Shown here in pieces: positions 17,277 through 25,299 of a DNA stretch of 64,000 bases. The stretch lies in NCBI GenBank assembly GCA_049511415.1, contig JBEKYC010000036.1:5370-69369 (forward strand), written 5' to 3'. The DNA is from Bog-159 sp049511415 (GTDB lineage Bacteria > Acidobacteriota > Terriglobia > Bryobacterales > Bryobacteraceae). The number at the start of each line of letters is the position of its first letter. Position 1 is the stretch's first letter. The notes beneath the pieces are model-generated. The model saw only the letters and a list, made by a program, of their open reading frames with translations, did not search any database and was not told the origin of the DNA. The position numbers and the translations under genes were made by a program.

Positions 17277-17549
17277 TCATGGTTCGTTGGATTCCGGGCT
17301 CAAATCCCGGAGCAGGCAGTCGATCAGCGCGGCGATTTCGGGCGTTTCGCAGCTCGCTTGCAGGTCCTTGGCGAGGGCGAGCAACCCGTGCAGGTCGATG
17401 CTGGCGCCGCGGCCGGCACGACAGTAGAGTTCCCAGGCTTGTTCGGACGACAGCCGGGCAGCGGTTGCGGGTTCGGAAGCGCCCAGCAAGCCGGGGAGCA
17501 ATGGTAGCGGTGCACCTAGATTCAGTAGAGGTTCCGTCAAATGCAACAT
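17277..17549 (-). CDS. Small hypothetical protein in the xerC insertion
   Basis: A 90-residue mostly helical protein (MLHLTEPLLNLGAPLPLLPG at its start, then EQAWELYCRAGRG and DLHGLLALAKDLQ). ATG 17549 is preceded by AAAAGGA; a GTG at 17570 would add seven residues (MKRKPIN) and is also possible, since the promoter puts the transcript start near 17586. First gene of a two-gene unit with the 77-aa gene. No family recognised. Confidence 0.5.
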   Translation of the reverse strand: MLHLTEPLLNLGAPLPLLPGLLGASEPATAARLSSEQAWELYCRAGRGASIDLHGLLALAKDLQASCETPEIAALIDCLLRDLSPESNEP

Positions 17550-17592
17550 ATTGATTGGTTTCCTTTTCACTAATCTGTACTACAATAAAGTG

Positions 17593-17621
17593 AGTATGCA
17601 ACAAGTTGTAATTCCTGTCAA
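17593..17621 (-). promoter_or_regulatory. Sigma-70-type promoter for the small minus-strand pair
   Basis: On the minus strand, TTGACA (plus 17616-17621) and CATACT (plus 17593-17598) are separated by exactly 17 bp. The box faces the gene pair ending at 17027. In the other direction a TATAAT lies at 17656-17661 and could be the -10 box for the gene at 17688; no matching -35 at standard spacing is seen. Confidence 0.6.
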
Positions 17622-17687
17622 GACTTTTTTGTGCCGCCCGGAAATATTTGTCGTGTATAATAACTTTCCCGACCGTTTTCCCCGACC

Positions 17688-18776
17688 ATGGCCAGGACCA
17701 AACGGAAGCATCCCCCTCCCGCGCAAGGCGAAACCCACGCGTCATCGGAAACGGCGGAACCGCTGCCTGCGCCGAGGCGCTACGGCGGCGCGAATCAATC
17801 TTCCACGGATGACGACGATCCGGACCCGCAGGACGGCATCGAGCAGCACATAGAGGCAGTTCTGCGGGCGCACCGTGAAGTGGGCTATCACCTTGAGGCA
17901 CTGCTTTCCGCAGTTCGGGAAGACCTAAGCCAGCGGGGCGCGGCAGGGCAGAAAGAAGAAGCCCTCCAAAAGCTCAGAGAACCGAGGAGATACCTCCGTC
18001 TTAGCGGTAGCACGGCTAAGATCCTCTACGCCATACTGAAGCTCCAGCAAAAGCAGGCTAGTCTGCGCGGAGACCTACCGGATGCCACCCAACCGGAATT
18101 GGAAAAGCTGCTGGCGTTTAAATACAGCTATGTTCACAAAAAGCTGATGGAGCTTCGAGAGGCTGGCTACGTGGTTGTGGCGGCCAGCCATGGTAATCCG
18201 GGACGTCCCCCCGGCCCCGGCAAACGCGAGCCACTCTTGTACGAAATAGAAGTGAAAACTGCGATTAGCTGCAGAGATACGGCCGCGCTTTTGCTCGAGC
18301 TTCTGCACTATGCCAAGCAACAGCACAAGGAAGGCGCCGCCGGAGAGAGGGATGAAGGCGATCTCAAGATCAACCGTTTAGATTTCGTCGACTCGCTTTT
18401 TTATAATGTGCCCGGGAGCCTCGGGTACAAACCCAACAACCTATGGGGCTACGATAAGAAAGACCTTCTTGGACCGCCGCACCCCGACGCCGCTGGTACG
18501 CCCTACCAGGGCTACTACAAGGGCAAACTGAACGAATTGGCGGATGCCGGCGAGTACATTGAACGCGTCAGCGCGGACTGGGTCCGGCCTCGAATGAAGA
18601 TCGCTCTGGAAATTCCATACCTGCTCCTCGTCCGCGATCAAAAAAAATTAGAAGAGCTTCGTTGGCTCAAGTTTGTCAGCGACGCCGGGGAGTACGGGGA
18701 GTGGCGCGCCTCTTCGGAAGCCGAGACCTCAACTTCCGAAGACGCCGCTCCTGAATCCGTCCCGCTCGATAAATAG
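17688..18776 (+). CDS. Winged-helix-like protein, largest plus-strand cargo gene of the insertion
   Basis: A 362-residue protein. Residues 1-55 are charged and probably disordered. From about 105 comes a helix-rich region, STAKILYAILKLQQKQASLR, then LEKLLAFKYSYVHKKLMELREAGYVVV with a GNPGRPPGPGKREP wing, the layout of a winged-helix DNA-binding domain. A second region (YYKGKLNELADAGEYIERV) repeats the same helix-then-linker style near residue 280. Two winged helices in a small element without an integrase recall replication initiators or element regulators, but I see no specific Rep motif. TATAAT lies 27 bp upstream of ATG 17688. The C-terminus is acidic and Ser/Thr/Glu-rich. Confidence 0.6.
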   Translation: MARTKRKHPPPAQGETHASSETAEPLPAPRRYGGANQSSTDDDDPDPQDGIEQHIEAVLRAHREVGYHLEALLSAVREDLSQRGAAGQKEEALQKLREPRRYLRLSGSTAKILYAILKLQQKQASLRGDLPDATQPELEKLLAFKYSYVHKKLMELREAGYVVVAASHGNPGRPPGPGKREPLLYEIEVKTAISCRDTAALLLELLHYAKQQHKEGAAGERDEGDLKINRLDFVDSLFYNVPGSLGYKPNNLWGYDKKDLLGPPHPDAAGTPYQGYYKGKLNELADAGEYIERVSADWVRPRMKIALEIPYLLLVRDQKKLEELRWLKFVSDAGEYGEWRASSEAETSTSEDAAPESVPLDK

Positions 18777-19064
18777 TGTAAATCACGGAAACTCCCGATT
18801 TACATCCCTTGGAATAGAGCGCCTTCAACATCCCTTCCTGATATGTAACTCATGTTTAATTAAGTACTTAACATGGTAATAGGACCACTATCACGACCCC
18901 GGGTATTACCTTAGGCAAACTAAAGTTGCGCATTTTTATTCACATTTTCAGCTTGCATCAAACGAGAATGTGCGCTATGTTGAAAGTGTGTTGATGCAGC
19001 TTTCTGATTTTCAACCATTACTAGAACAGCCGTTCCCCCGGCAGATCTGGGGAGGAGGTGTACA
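18777..19064. other. AT-rich intergenic region with inverted repeats
   Basis: A 288-bp non-coding stretch, the most AT-rich of the insertion. It holds an 8-bp inverted repeat right after the stop codon (TGTAAATC 18777-18784, GATTTACA 18797-18804), possibly a weak terminator. It also has a 12-bp palindrome TTAAGTACTTAA (18860-18871) flanked by CATG on both sides, and GCATCAA (18955-18961) with TTGATGC (18991-18997). It may be an operator region for the small gene downstream or a recombination or replication site of the element. Confidence 0.4.
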
Positions 19065-19322
19065 GTGTCGAAGAAATTAACTGATCAAAAGCCGGTCGAT
19101 GTGCTCGCCGACTCACCGGAATCCCGCAGAGCGCGGGTCACGTTTCTATTACCCGAGGCCCTGGACCGGAACCTCGAAATGTATTGCATCTCGTTCGGCA
19201 AGAAGAAGAGCGATGTTGCGCAGAAGGCATTTGTCGAGTTTCTAAAAAAGGAAGGGATTGCCGCTCCGGGGACAGATCAATCGGAGGCAGTGCAACTCGC
19301 CTTGAAGGGAAAGGCGAACTAG
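19065..19322 (+). CDS. Small RHH-like DNA-binding protein in the xerC insertion
   Basis: An 85-residue protein starting at GTG 19065, with a near-perfect AGGAGG upstream. The centre reads RARVTFLLPEALDRNLEMYCISFGKKKSDVAQKAFVEFLKKEG in outline: one strand then two helices, as in ribbon-helix-helix regulators (strand residues 23-29). RHH proteins of this size act as plasmid partition, copy-control or antitoxin factors. No partner toxin is adjacent. It is the last gene before the right repeat and is followed by a strong hairpin. Confidence 0.6.
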   Translation: MSKKLTDQKPVDVLADSPESRRARVTFLLPEALDRNLEMYCISFGKKKSDVAQKAFVEFLKKEGIAAPGTDQSEAVQLALKGKAN

Positions 19323-19337
19323 CGAGTCTTCCAACCG

Positions 19338-19372
19338 CGAAGGCGGCGACAAGGATAATTTCGCCGCCTTCG
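19338..19372. terminator. 12-bp perfect hairpin after the last cargo gene
   Basis: CGAAGGCGGCGA (19338-19349) pairs exactly with TCGCCGCCTTCG (19361-19372) around an 11-nt loop. It starts 15 bp after the stop of the gene at 19322 and would stop transcription before the right repeat. There is no T-tract, so it could also be a recombination structure. Confidence 0.55.
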
Positions 19373-19431
19373 ACACAAGTTAGCTTCTCGGAGCACGAAA
19401 ATCCAGCCAGTCCTTCTTAAGTCAGCGATCA

Positions 19432-19454
19432 TATGACCGCGCCCACCCCAAAGC
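19432..19454. repeat. Right 23-bp direct repeat (putative attR)
   Basis: An exact copy of 15107-15129. Here the next bases give GCC TGA in the XerC frame, a natural end for the original gene, while the ATG inside the repeat (19433) starts the downstream membrane-protein gene. Confidence 0.9.
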
Positions 19455-19660
19455 CTGAATCGCCCCCCAAGCCGCGCCTTCCCCGCCCCGTAGCACTTGG
19501 CATCGCCGCCCTACTGGCATTCACCGCGTTCGCCGTAGCGCTCATGCGTCTGCTGCCGTCGCCGCATGCCACTTCGGATTACCTGGTGGTCGGCACGCTG
19601 GCGACTCTGGCGGCTCTGATCACCGTGTTCGCGGGGCTGGTGCTCAGCCGGCGGCGGTAG
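19433..19660 (+). CDS. Small two-helix membrane protein
   Basis: A 75-residue protein with a Pro-rich N-terminus (MTAPTPKPESPPKPRLPRPV) and two hydrophobic segments (about residues 23-42 and 50-69), ending in SRRR, which would lie in the cytoplasm. Its start codon is inside the right direct repeat, so before the insertion it would have overlapped the end of xerC by about 25 nt. Function unknown. The gene could be older than the insertion and was separated from its xerC promoter by it. Confidence 0.55.
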   Translation: MTAPTPKPESPPKPRLPRPVALGIAALLAFTAFAVALMRLLPSPHATSDYLVVGTLATLAALITVFAGLVLSRRR

Positions 19661-19723
19661 CAGGCTAGCCCCAACGCGGGTCGCTTCCCAACCGAACGGT
19701 ATTGCTAGACTGATTCTTACCGC

Positions 19724-21142
19724 ATGAAAATCCTGATGCTGGCTTCCGAAGCGGCGCCCTTCGCCAAAACCGGCGGCTTGGCCGACGTGGTGGGATCGCT
19801 CCCCGCCGCGCTGAAAGCCCTGGGCCACGACGTGGCGGTGCTGCTGCCGCGCTACGCCGGCGTGGATTTGAAAGCCGCGCGGCGCGTCTACGATTTGCTG
19901 CCTGTGTGGGTTCCGCCGCGCCGCTTCAATGCCTCCCTCTACCTGATCGAGCGCGAAACGCCCTTCTATTTCCTGGATTGCCCCATCCTGTTCGACCGCC
20001 CCGGCTTCTATGGCGAGGGCGGCGAGGATTACCCCGATAACCACATCCGTTTCGCCGCCCTGGCACAAGCCGCGCTCGAGTTCAGCCGCAAGGTTTGGCG
20101 GCCGCAAATCCTGCATGGTCACGATTGGCAGGCGGGCCTCGCGCCCGTCTATCTGCGCACCCTCTACGCCAACGATCCTACCTTCTTCGGCCTTCGCACC
20201 CTATTCACCATACATAATGCCGGATACCACGGGCTGTTTCCGGCGGCCGCGCAGTCGGATATCGGACTCGCCGCCACCGACACCTTTCGTCCCGAAGGCC
20301 TGGAATTCTTCGGCAAGGTCTGTTACCTCAAAGGCGGCCTGAACTACTCCGATGCCCTGAACACCGTCAGCCCCACATACGCGCGCGAGATCCAAACTCC
20401 CGAATATGGCTTCGGTCTCGACGGCGTGCTGCGGGCGCGCAGCCAGGTGCTTTCCGGCATCCTCAATGGCGCGGACTATACGGAATGGAATCCGCAAACG
20501 GATCGCTTCATCGCCGCAAACTATTCCGCCGCCGATCTGACCGGCAAACGCGCCTGCAAGGAAGATCTGTTGCGCGAATTCGGCCTGCCAACCGAGGCAA
20601 TGGATGCGCCTCTCATCGGCATCGTCTCGCGATTCACCAGCCAGAAGGGCGCCGACCTGATCGCGGAAGCCGCCGACGCCATGGTAGCCGAAGGTTTCTA
20701 TATGGCGGCGCTGGGCGCCGGCGAACCGCGTTATCAAGAATTGTTCCACGCCATGGCGGCGCGCCACCCTGGCCGCATCGCCGTGCGCATCGGCTACGAT
20801 AACGCCCTGGCACATAAGATTGAGGCCGGGGCCGATCTGTTCCTCATGCCCAGCCGTTACGAGCCTTGCGGGCTGAACCAGATCTATAGCTTGCGATATG
20901 GTACCGTGCCGGTGGTGCGCGCGACGGGCGGGCTTGATGATACCATCGAACCTGGAACCGGTTTCAAGTTCTGGGAATATTCCGGAAGCGCGCTGGTGGG
21001 CGCTCTGCATGCGGCTCGGGAAGCGTTCTCGGATGCCGAAGGCTGGCGGGCGATGATGCAAGCCGGCATGGCCAAGGATTTTTCCTGGAGCGTTTCCGCC
21101 GCGGAGTACGTGCGGCTGTACCGCGGCCTCGGTGGGATTTGA
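19724..21142 (+). CDS. glgA: Glycogen synthase (ADP-glucose)
   Basis: A 472-residue GT5 glycosyltransferase that transfers glucose from ADP-glucose to growing glycogen. The N-terminal MKILMLASEAAPFAKTGGLA holds the KTGGL nucleotide-sugar-binding motif. HGHDWQAGL, FTIHNAGYHG and the C-terminal SRYEPCGLNQIYSLRYGT and RATGGLDDT are diagnostic of bacterial starch/glycogen synthases. Length and start agree with the family. No other glycogen gene is beside it; the next gene is thioredoxin. Confidence 0.96.
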   Translation: MKILMLASEAAPFAKTGGLADVVGSLPAALKALGHDVAVLLPRYAGVDLKAARRVYDLLPVWVPPRRFNASLYLIERETPFYFLDCPILFDRPGFYGEGGEDYPDNHIRFAALAQAALEFSRKVWRPQILHGHDWQAGLAPVYLRTLYANDPTFFGLRTLFTIHNAGYHGLFPAAAQSDIGLAATDTFRPEGLEFFGKVCYLKGGLNYSDALNTVSPTYAREIQTPEYGFGLDGVLRARSQVLSGILNGADYTEWNPQTDRFIAANYSAADLTGKRACKEDLLREFGLPTEAMDAPLIGIVSRFTSQKGADLIAEAADAMVAEGFYMAALGAGEPRYQELFHAMAARHPGRIAVRIGYDNALAHKIEAGADLFLMPSRYEPCGLNQIYSLRYGTVPVVRATGGLDDTIEPGTGFKFWEYSGSALVGALHAAREAFSDAEGWRAMMQAGMAKDFSWSVSAAEYVRLYRGLGGI

Positions 21143-21197
21143 ATCCCCAGGCGTGCGGATCGATCTAATCTTATTAAGGAGAGTAGGAGAGATTGTA

Positions 21198-21533
21198 ATG
21201 GCGGGTCAAAATACGCTGACATTTACCGATGGAAGTTTCGACCAGGACGTGCTGCGGTCCGAAGTCCCTGTTTTAGTGGATTTTTGGGCCGAGTGGTGCG
21301 GCCCTTGCCGTCAGATGGCGCCAACCATCGACGTAGTGGCGGCGGAGTATGCCGGAAAGCTGAAAGTGGGCAAGCTGGACGTGGACTCCAACATCAACAC
21401 GGCCGGCCGCTACAACATTCGCGGCATTCCGACGTTGTTACTGTTCAAGGACGGCCATATCGTCGAACAGCGCGTGGGCGCGGTCGGCAAGTCGGAAGTC
21501 GTCCGGATGGTCCAGCCGCACGTGGCGGAGTAA
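21198..21533 (+). CDS. trxA: Thioredoxin
   Basis: A 111-residue cytoplasmic thioredoxin with the active site WAEWCGPCRQMAP (CGPC, about residues 33-36) and the cis-proline region NIRGIPTLLLF. It reduces protein disulfides using electrons from thioredoxin reductase. ATG 21198 is preceded by GGAGAG and removes an unrelated N-terminal extension. It ends 2 bp from the convergent DksA-like gene. Confidence 0.95.
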   Translation: MAGQNTLTFTDGSFDQDVLRSEVPVLVDFWAEWCGPCRQMAPTIDVVAAEYAGKLKVGKLDVDSNINTAGRYNIRGIPTLLLFKDGHIVEQRVGAVGKSEVVRMVQPHVAE

Positions 21534-21534
21534 T

Positions 21535-21936
21535 CTAGCCCCGCGTCCGCTCAACGGGCAGTTCTTCTCCCCCGAACATTCCCAGTTGTTCCTGGCAGGG
21601 CACGCAATAGCGGGCCCATGGAACCGCATGCAGCCGCTTGGGCGGAATCGGCTGCTCGCAGGCCAGGCAGACTCCGAAATCCCCTGAGCGTACCCGGTCC
21701 AGGGCTTCTTCCACCAGGCGAAGCTGGCCGTAGTCCAGACTGTTCAACCGCAGCGAGATGAATTCGTCGTGCGAGATCTGCGCCTGGTCGTCTTCCGCTA
21801 CGCGCCCCATCTTGGCCAGCATGTCGAACTTGGCGCCCAACCCGGAGGCAACCTCCGCGCGCTTTTCCATCAGCATCTGGTAGTAGTCTGCGTCACTCGG
21901 ACTCGACGGCAAGGTGTCATCCGGCCTCTTCTTCAT
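21535..21936 (-). CDS. DksA/TraR-type C4 zinc-finger protein
   Basis: A 133-residue protein with a coiled-coil-like helical middle (YYQMLMEKRAEVASGLG, later LVEEALDRVRSGDFG) and a four-Cys zinc finger, CLACEQPIPPKRLHAVPWARYCVPC (CxxC-x17-CxxC, about residues 89-113). DksA-family proteins enter the RNA polymerase secondary channel and modulate the stringent response. The acidic coiled-coil tip of true DksA is not clear here, so the regulatory role is inferred. Read towards trxA. Confidence 0.85.
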   Translation of the reverse strand: MKKRPDDTLPSSPSDADYYQMLMEKRAEVASGLGAKFDMLAKMGRVAEDDQAQISHDEFISLRLNSLDYGQLRLVEEALDRVRSGDFGVCLACEQPIPPKRLHAVPWARYCVPCQEQLGMFGGEELPVERTRG

Positions 21937-22079
21937 CTTTCGCGGCTCCGCTCGGTACGTATGATTCCGGACAATAAAAACTTGAAATGGCTACGAGAAA
22001 TAGTTAAGAGAAGTTAGCAGAATTCTCGGGCGAATACAAGGCTCGCATTGTGAATCTTTTGGTGTCCGGCGGCGCTAAG

Positions 22080-23438
22080 ATGAAAACAACAATGAAGAGA
22101 CGCATTCTGGTGGTCGAGGATGAAGAGAAGCTCCGCCGCGTCATCGAACTGCAACTGACCTCGGCCGGTTTCGAAGTGGAAAAAGCCGGCACGGCCGAAG
22201 GCGCTCTGAACATCGTCGATCGCGCCGACCTGGTGCTGACCGATTTGCGCTTGCCGCACATGGATGGGCTGGAATTACTCGCCGCCATCCGCCGCCAGAA
22301 TTCGCAGACGCCCGTGATCGTGATGACCGCCTTCGGCACCATCGAGACGGCCGTCGAAGCCATGAAAACCGGCGCCACCGATTTCCTGCTGAAACCCTTC
22401 TCGCTCGATCACTTGATGACGGTCGTGCAAAAGGCGCTCGAAGTCCGCGCTCTGCGCGACGAAAATCTGAAGCTGCGCGAAGAGCTGGGCCGGCGCTATG
22501 AATTCGACAATATCGTGGGCCGCAGCGCGCCCATGCAGGAGATTTTCGCCACCATCATGCGCGTGGCGCCCACCCGCGCCACCGTGCTGCTGGCGGGCGA
22601 AAGCGGCGTCGGCAAGGATCTGATCGCCCGCGCCATCCATTTTCACTCGCCGCGCCGCGAGCGGCCGCTGGTGAAGATCAACTGCACCGCCATCCCCGAA
22701 AACCTGATGGAGAGCGAATTGTTTGGCTTCGAGAAAGGCGCCTTCACCGGCGCCATGAACTCCAAGCCCGGCAAATTCGAGCAGGCCGACACCGGCACAG
22801 TGTTCCTGGATGAGATCGGCGACGTGCCCGCCTCCATTCAGGTGAAGCTGCTGCGCGTCTTGCAGGAACGCGAGTTCGAGCGGCTGGGCAGCAACGTGAC
22901 GCGCCACATCGACGTGCGCGTGGTGGCCGCCACCAACCAGGATCTGCGCGCCGCCCTGGAACAGGGCACTTTTCGTGAAGATCTTTATTACCGGCTGAAC
23001 GTCGTCCCCATGAATATCCCCTCGCTGCGCGAACGCAAAGAGGATATCCCGTTTTTAGCGCAGCATTTCGTCACCAAGCTCGGGCCGGATACCGGCAATC
23101 GCGTGCAGGAAATCACCGACGCCGCCATCGCCAAGCTGATGGGCTACCATTGGCCCGGCAATGTGCGCGAGTTGGAGAACGTGATCGAGCGCAGCCTGGT
23201 GATGTGTACGCACTCGCGCCTGGACGCCGCCGACATCAAGCTGGAAATGGCCCCGCGCAGCCGCGTGCAAACCGACAACTTTCTGCCCGATGGCCTGACC
23301 CTTGACCAATACGAACAGGATCTGATCCGCGAGGCCTTGCGCCGCGCCGACGGCAACAAGAGCCAGGCCGCGCGGCTGTTGGGGCTGACGCGCAATGCGC
23401 TGCGCTACCGGCTGACGCAGATGGGATTGGAATCGTGA
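22080..23438 (+). CDS. NtrC-type sigma-54-dependent response regulator
   Basis: About 452 residues in three domains. The receiver (RRILVVEDEEKLRRVIEL, phospho-acceptor Asp in LVLTDLRLPHMDG) is followed by an AAA+ domain with Walker A GESGVGKD, the sigma-54 contact loop EKGAFTGAM, and Walker B VFLDEIGD. A Fis-type HTH closes it (ADGNKSQAARLLGLTRNALR). Phosphorylation by an unseen histidine kinase would allow ATP-driven opening of sigma-54 promoters. ATG 22080 or 22092 could be the start; a GTG at 22050 adds ten residues unlike the family. No kinase gene is adjacent. Confidence 0.93.
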   Translation: MKTTMKRRILVVEDEEKLRRVIELQLTSAGFEVEKAGTAEGALNIVDRADLVLTDLRLPHMDGLELLAAIRRQNSQTPVIVMTAFGTIETAVEAMKTGATDFLLKPFSLDHLMTVVQKALEVRALRDENLKLREELGRRYEFDNIVGRSAPMQEIFATIMRVAPTRATVLLAGESGVGKDLIARAIHFHSPRRERPLVKINCTAIPENLMESELFGFEKGAFTGAMNSKPGKFEQADTGTVFLDEIGDVPASIQVKLLRVLQEREFERLGSNVTRHIDVRVVAATNQDLRAALEQGTFREDLYYRLNVVPMNIPSLRERKEDIPFLAQHFVTKLGPDTGNRVQEITDAAIAKLMGYHWPGNVRELENVIERSLVMCTHSRLDAADIKLEMAPRSRVQTDNFLPDGLTLDQYEQDLIREALRRADGNKSQAARLLGLTRNALRYRLTQMGLES

Positions 23439-24241
23439 AGGGGGGTGGGCTTGCGCCCTCGCGGGACTTCAGTCCCGCGGTTGGGCGGCACTTTATTGTC
23501 GGCTGGTTAGCACTGGCAGTCGCCGTAAGCTTCACGCACGCTCAAGATTTGGCGCACGCACAAGGGCTGTCGCGTGATCTCCGGGCGGCGCCGGTTCCCA
23601 GCCCTATTGGCACGATTGATCCTTCTATCCCTCCAGCACTCGCCGGCTTGAAACACGACATACGAAATTGGCTCACATCCAAAATAGCAACCTCGCCGGC
23701 GGATACTGATCCCGCGTCGCTGGAAGAGGCGCTTCTCACCGAAATCAAAAAAGCCGATCTGCTTGCAGATCCGAAAGACCACGAACTGCATCCCTTCGGC
23801 ACAATGCTCGGCCTTGGGATTTCTGACGTTCCTGCCGAACCACGCTTGTTGCGAGCTGTCGTCTCCTACGATGGTTTGTGCCCGCCGGATGATTCCGTCC
23901 TCTATTTTGAACGCCGCGCCGACGACGCGTGGCACCTGCTGTTGAACTTCGACAATACCGATTTCGAGAATCCTTGGGGCGACCGGGCGCTGCTCTATGC
24001 GGGCATTTCGCCGCGCGATGATCGGGGCCGCTTCTTCGCCTTCATCGTGCGGACCCGATCCTACTGTCCCGAGAGCGGAAGCGTCTGGAACAGTATTAAC
24101 TACCACGTGCTTCGGCGTGGTCTCGATCCCGAATCGCCGCAAGTTGTCTTGAGCGCCGAGCACGAGTATCACGAGGAGCAAGACTTCCGGGTTCTGCTCG
24201 GCAGAGATTCCGTGACAATGGATTTTCCGGGGCATGTTTGA
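23435..24241 (+). CDS. Exported hypothetical protein, N-terminal part of a probable split gene
   Basis: A 268-residue frame beginning at GTG 23435, overlapping the stop of the regulator before it. The first 20 residues are read through a GC-rich hairpin and are atypical; the hydrophobic WLALAVAVSFTHAQ (about 24-37) looks like a signal peptide. The rest is a globular domain (ADLLADPKDHELHPFGTMLG, later LPFGTMLG-type strands) I do not recognise. The frame stops at FPGHV, and a continuing frame starts at 24238 in the same register if one T is added to the TTT run (GTT TTG AAA). It is probably one protein broken by a single base. Confidence 0.55.
   Translation: MKGGGLAPSRDFSPAVGRHFIVGWLALAVAVSFTHAQDLAHAQGLSRDLRAAPVPSPIGTIDPSIPPALAGLKHDIRNWLTSKIATSPADTDPASLEEALLTEIKKADLLADPKDHELHPFGTMLGLGISDVPAEPRLLRAVVSYDGLCPPDDSVLYFERRADDAWHLLLNFDNTDFENPWGDRALLYAGISPRDDRGRFFAFIVRTRSYCPESGSVWNSINYHVLRRGLDPESPQVVLSAEHEYHEEQDFRVLLGRDSVTMDFPGHV
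23461..23478. repeat. Small REP-like hairpin at the start of an ORF
   Basis: GCGGGAC (23461-23467) and GTCCCGC (23472-23478) form a perfect stem around TTCA, 23 bp after the regulator stop. Short hairpins of this kind are often dispersed repeats or terminators. It lies inside the predicted start of the next gene, which casts doubt on that start. Confidence 0.45.
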
Positions 24242-24696
24242 AATATGCCATAAGCGATAGCACGGCGCTCCAAATCGAGCCAATTGCACTTACTGCTGAG
24301 GGGTTTGTGGAGGAGTGGATTGCGTTACCGTGGTGGTCCGCGAGCGATTGGTCCAACCCCAAAAACGGAACTTCTCTCGGAGACTGGCATGCACAACTGC
24401 ACGGAAAGGACGGCGGCCAGCCGTTTTTCGGTGACCTGCCATTTCGCCAGACCTGCTCACCCGATCGAAAGCTGATCCAGATCAGCTTTCCGGCGGACTA
24501 CCCGCCGACGGGCCCGAAATCAGAAGATATACTCTTTCTGGTGCGCGAGGTCGGGCCCCATCTTTTCCGGATGGTGAACATTGGTAGGAGTTCGGCAGAC
24601 GGTTGTTCGAAACCCGTCGCAGACGAAACCCAAGGGGAAAGGCTTCTGCCGGAATCCATGAATCGCGCCAAGGATGTTCTGGTTCGAAGCCACTGA
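24238..24696 (+). CDS. C-terminal part of the probable split exported protein
   Basis: A 152-residue frame from TTG 24238 (KYAISDSTALQIEPIALTAEGFVEEWIALPW), overlapping the previous stop by 4 nt. It has no signal peptide of its own, and its first residues read as a natural continuation of the upstream product. A one-base addition in the T-run near 24236 merges both into a protein of about 420 aa. Function unknown. Alternatively TTTGA gives translational coupling of two real proteins. Confidence 0.5.
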   Translation: MKYAISDSTALQIEPIALTAEGFVEEWIALPWWSASDWSNPKNGTSLGDWHAQLHGKDGGQPFFGDLPFRQTCSPDRKLIQISFPADYPPTGPKSEDILFLVREVGPHLFRMVNIGRSSADGCSKPVADETQGERLLPESMNRAKDVLVRSH

Positions 24697-24789
24697 CCCA
24701 ATCACAGACTTTCAAACAAGAGCCCGGCCGCGTGCGTGCTGGGACTGACGTGACAATCTCGACTCCGGCAGACAAAAGTCTTTAAATCG

Positions 24790-25245
24790 TCAGCGCGAAT
24801 AGTAGCGGACCGTTAGCACGATAGACGGGCCGACCACAACCATGGCGATCACCACGAATGTCGCGAAAACCCGAGGCTGAAAGGGCCTTTGCCCGATCGC
24901 CGACAACGGAATCACGACGAAGTTCATGAACGTGTGCACCGCGGCTCCGTACAATGGGGCCACCCATGGAGCGTGATCGATCAGGAACGGAAAGGCGCGG
25001 CTGGCGAAATAAAAGACCGCGGCCGCGCCTGTGGCCACGACGAAGTGCAGCAACAGTCCTAGCGCCGCCGCGGCCAGTCCGCGTTCGAACGCACGAGAGC
25101 CCAGCACGCCACTGGCTATGCCTTGAAACATCCGTACGGGTCCCCGACCGAAGAAAGCCGAGCCTGCCGTAGCGCCGAGGGCGTCCAGCGTGCCGCAAAT
25201 CAGTCCCGCCACCAGAATCACGCGCAGGGCTGAAGGCGGCGGCAT
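24790..25245 (-). CDS. Small integral membrane protein (about four TM helices)
   Basis: A 151-residue protein with four hydrophobic stretches: ALRVILVAGLICGTLDALGA, a middle pair around GLAAAALGLLLHFVVATGAAAVFYF, then YGAAVHTFMNFVVIPLSAIG and FATFVVIAMVVVGPSIVLTV. ATG 25245 was preferred to an ATG 33 bp upstream because it starts directly before the first membrane segment. The pattern resembles YagU/DUF1440-like inner-membrane proteins of unknown function, but I cannot confirm this. Confidence 0.65.
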   Translation of the reverse strand: MPPPSALRVILVAGLICGTLDALGATAGSAFFGRGPVRMFQGIASGVLGSRAFERGLAAAALGLLLHFVVATGAAAVFYFASRAFPFLIDHAPWVAPLYGAAVHTFMNFVVIPLSAIGQRPFQPRVFATFVVIAMVVVGPSIVLTVRYYSR

Positions 25246-25299
25246 ACCCGTTATTCTGCCATGAAACGCGGACGGCACGAGAATTCTTGAGCGGTGCGG

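Larger units (their letters stand above)
15107..19454. mobile_element. 4.3-kb integrase-less insertion at the 3' end of xerC
   Basis: The segment is bounded by perfect 23-bp direct repeats (15107-15129 and 19432-19454), giving an insertion unit of 4,325 bp. Removing it would join the end of xerC (YDRAHPKA, then GCC TGA) to the small membrane-protein gene that starts inside the right repeat. Composition inside is visibly more AT-rich than outside, and genes are short, divergent and without housekeeping function. No integrase, transposase or terminal inverted repeat was found, so it may rely on a host recombinase, possibly XerC itself, or on a helper element. Cargo: an unknown 435-aa protein, two small DNA-binding-like proteins, two small unknown genes and a winged-helix-like protein. 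Confidence 0.75.

Noticed and set aside
15130..19431. A classic transposon or insertion sequence
   Set aside because: No transposase and no terminal inverted repeats; the 23-bp repeats are longer than usual target-site duplications, so site-specific integration fits better.
23461..23478. Clear Rho-independent terminator
   Set aside because: Stem is only 7 bp with no T-tract, and it may be a dispersed repeat; kept as a repeat only.
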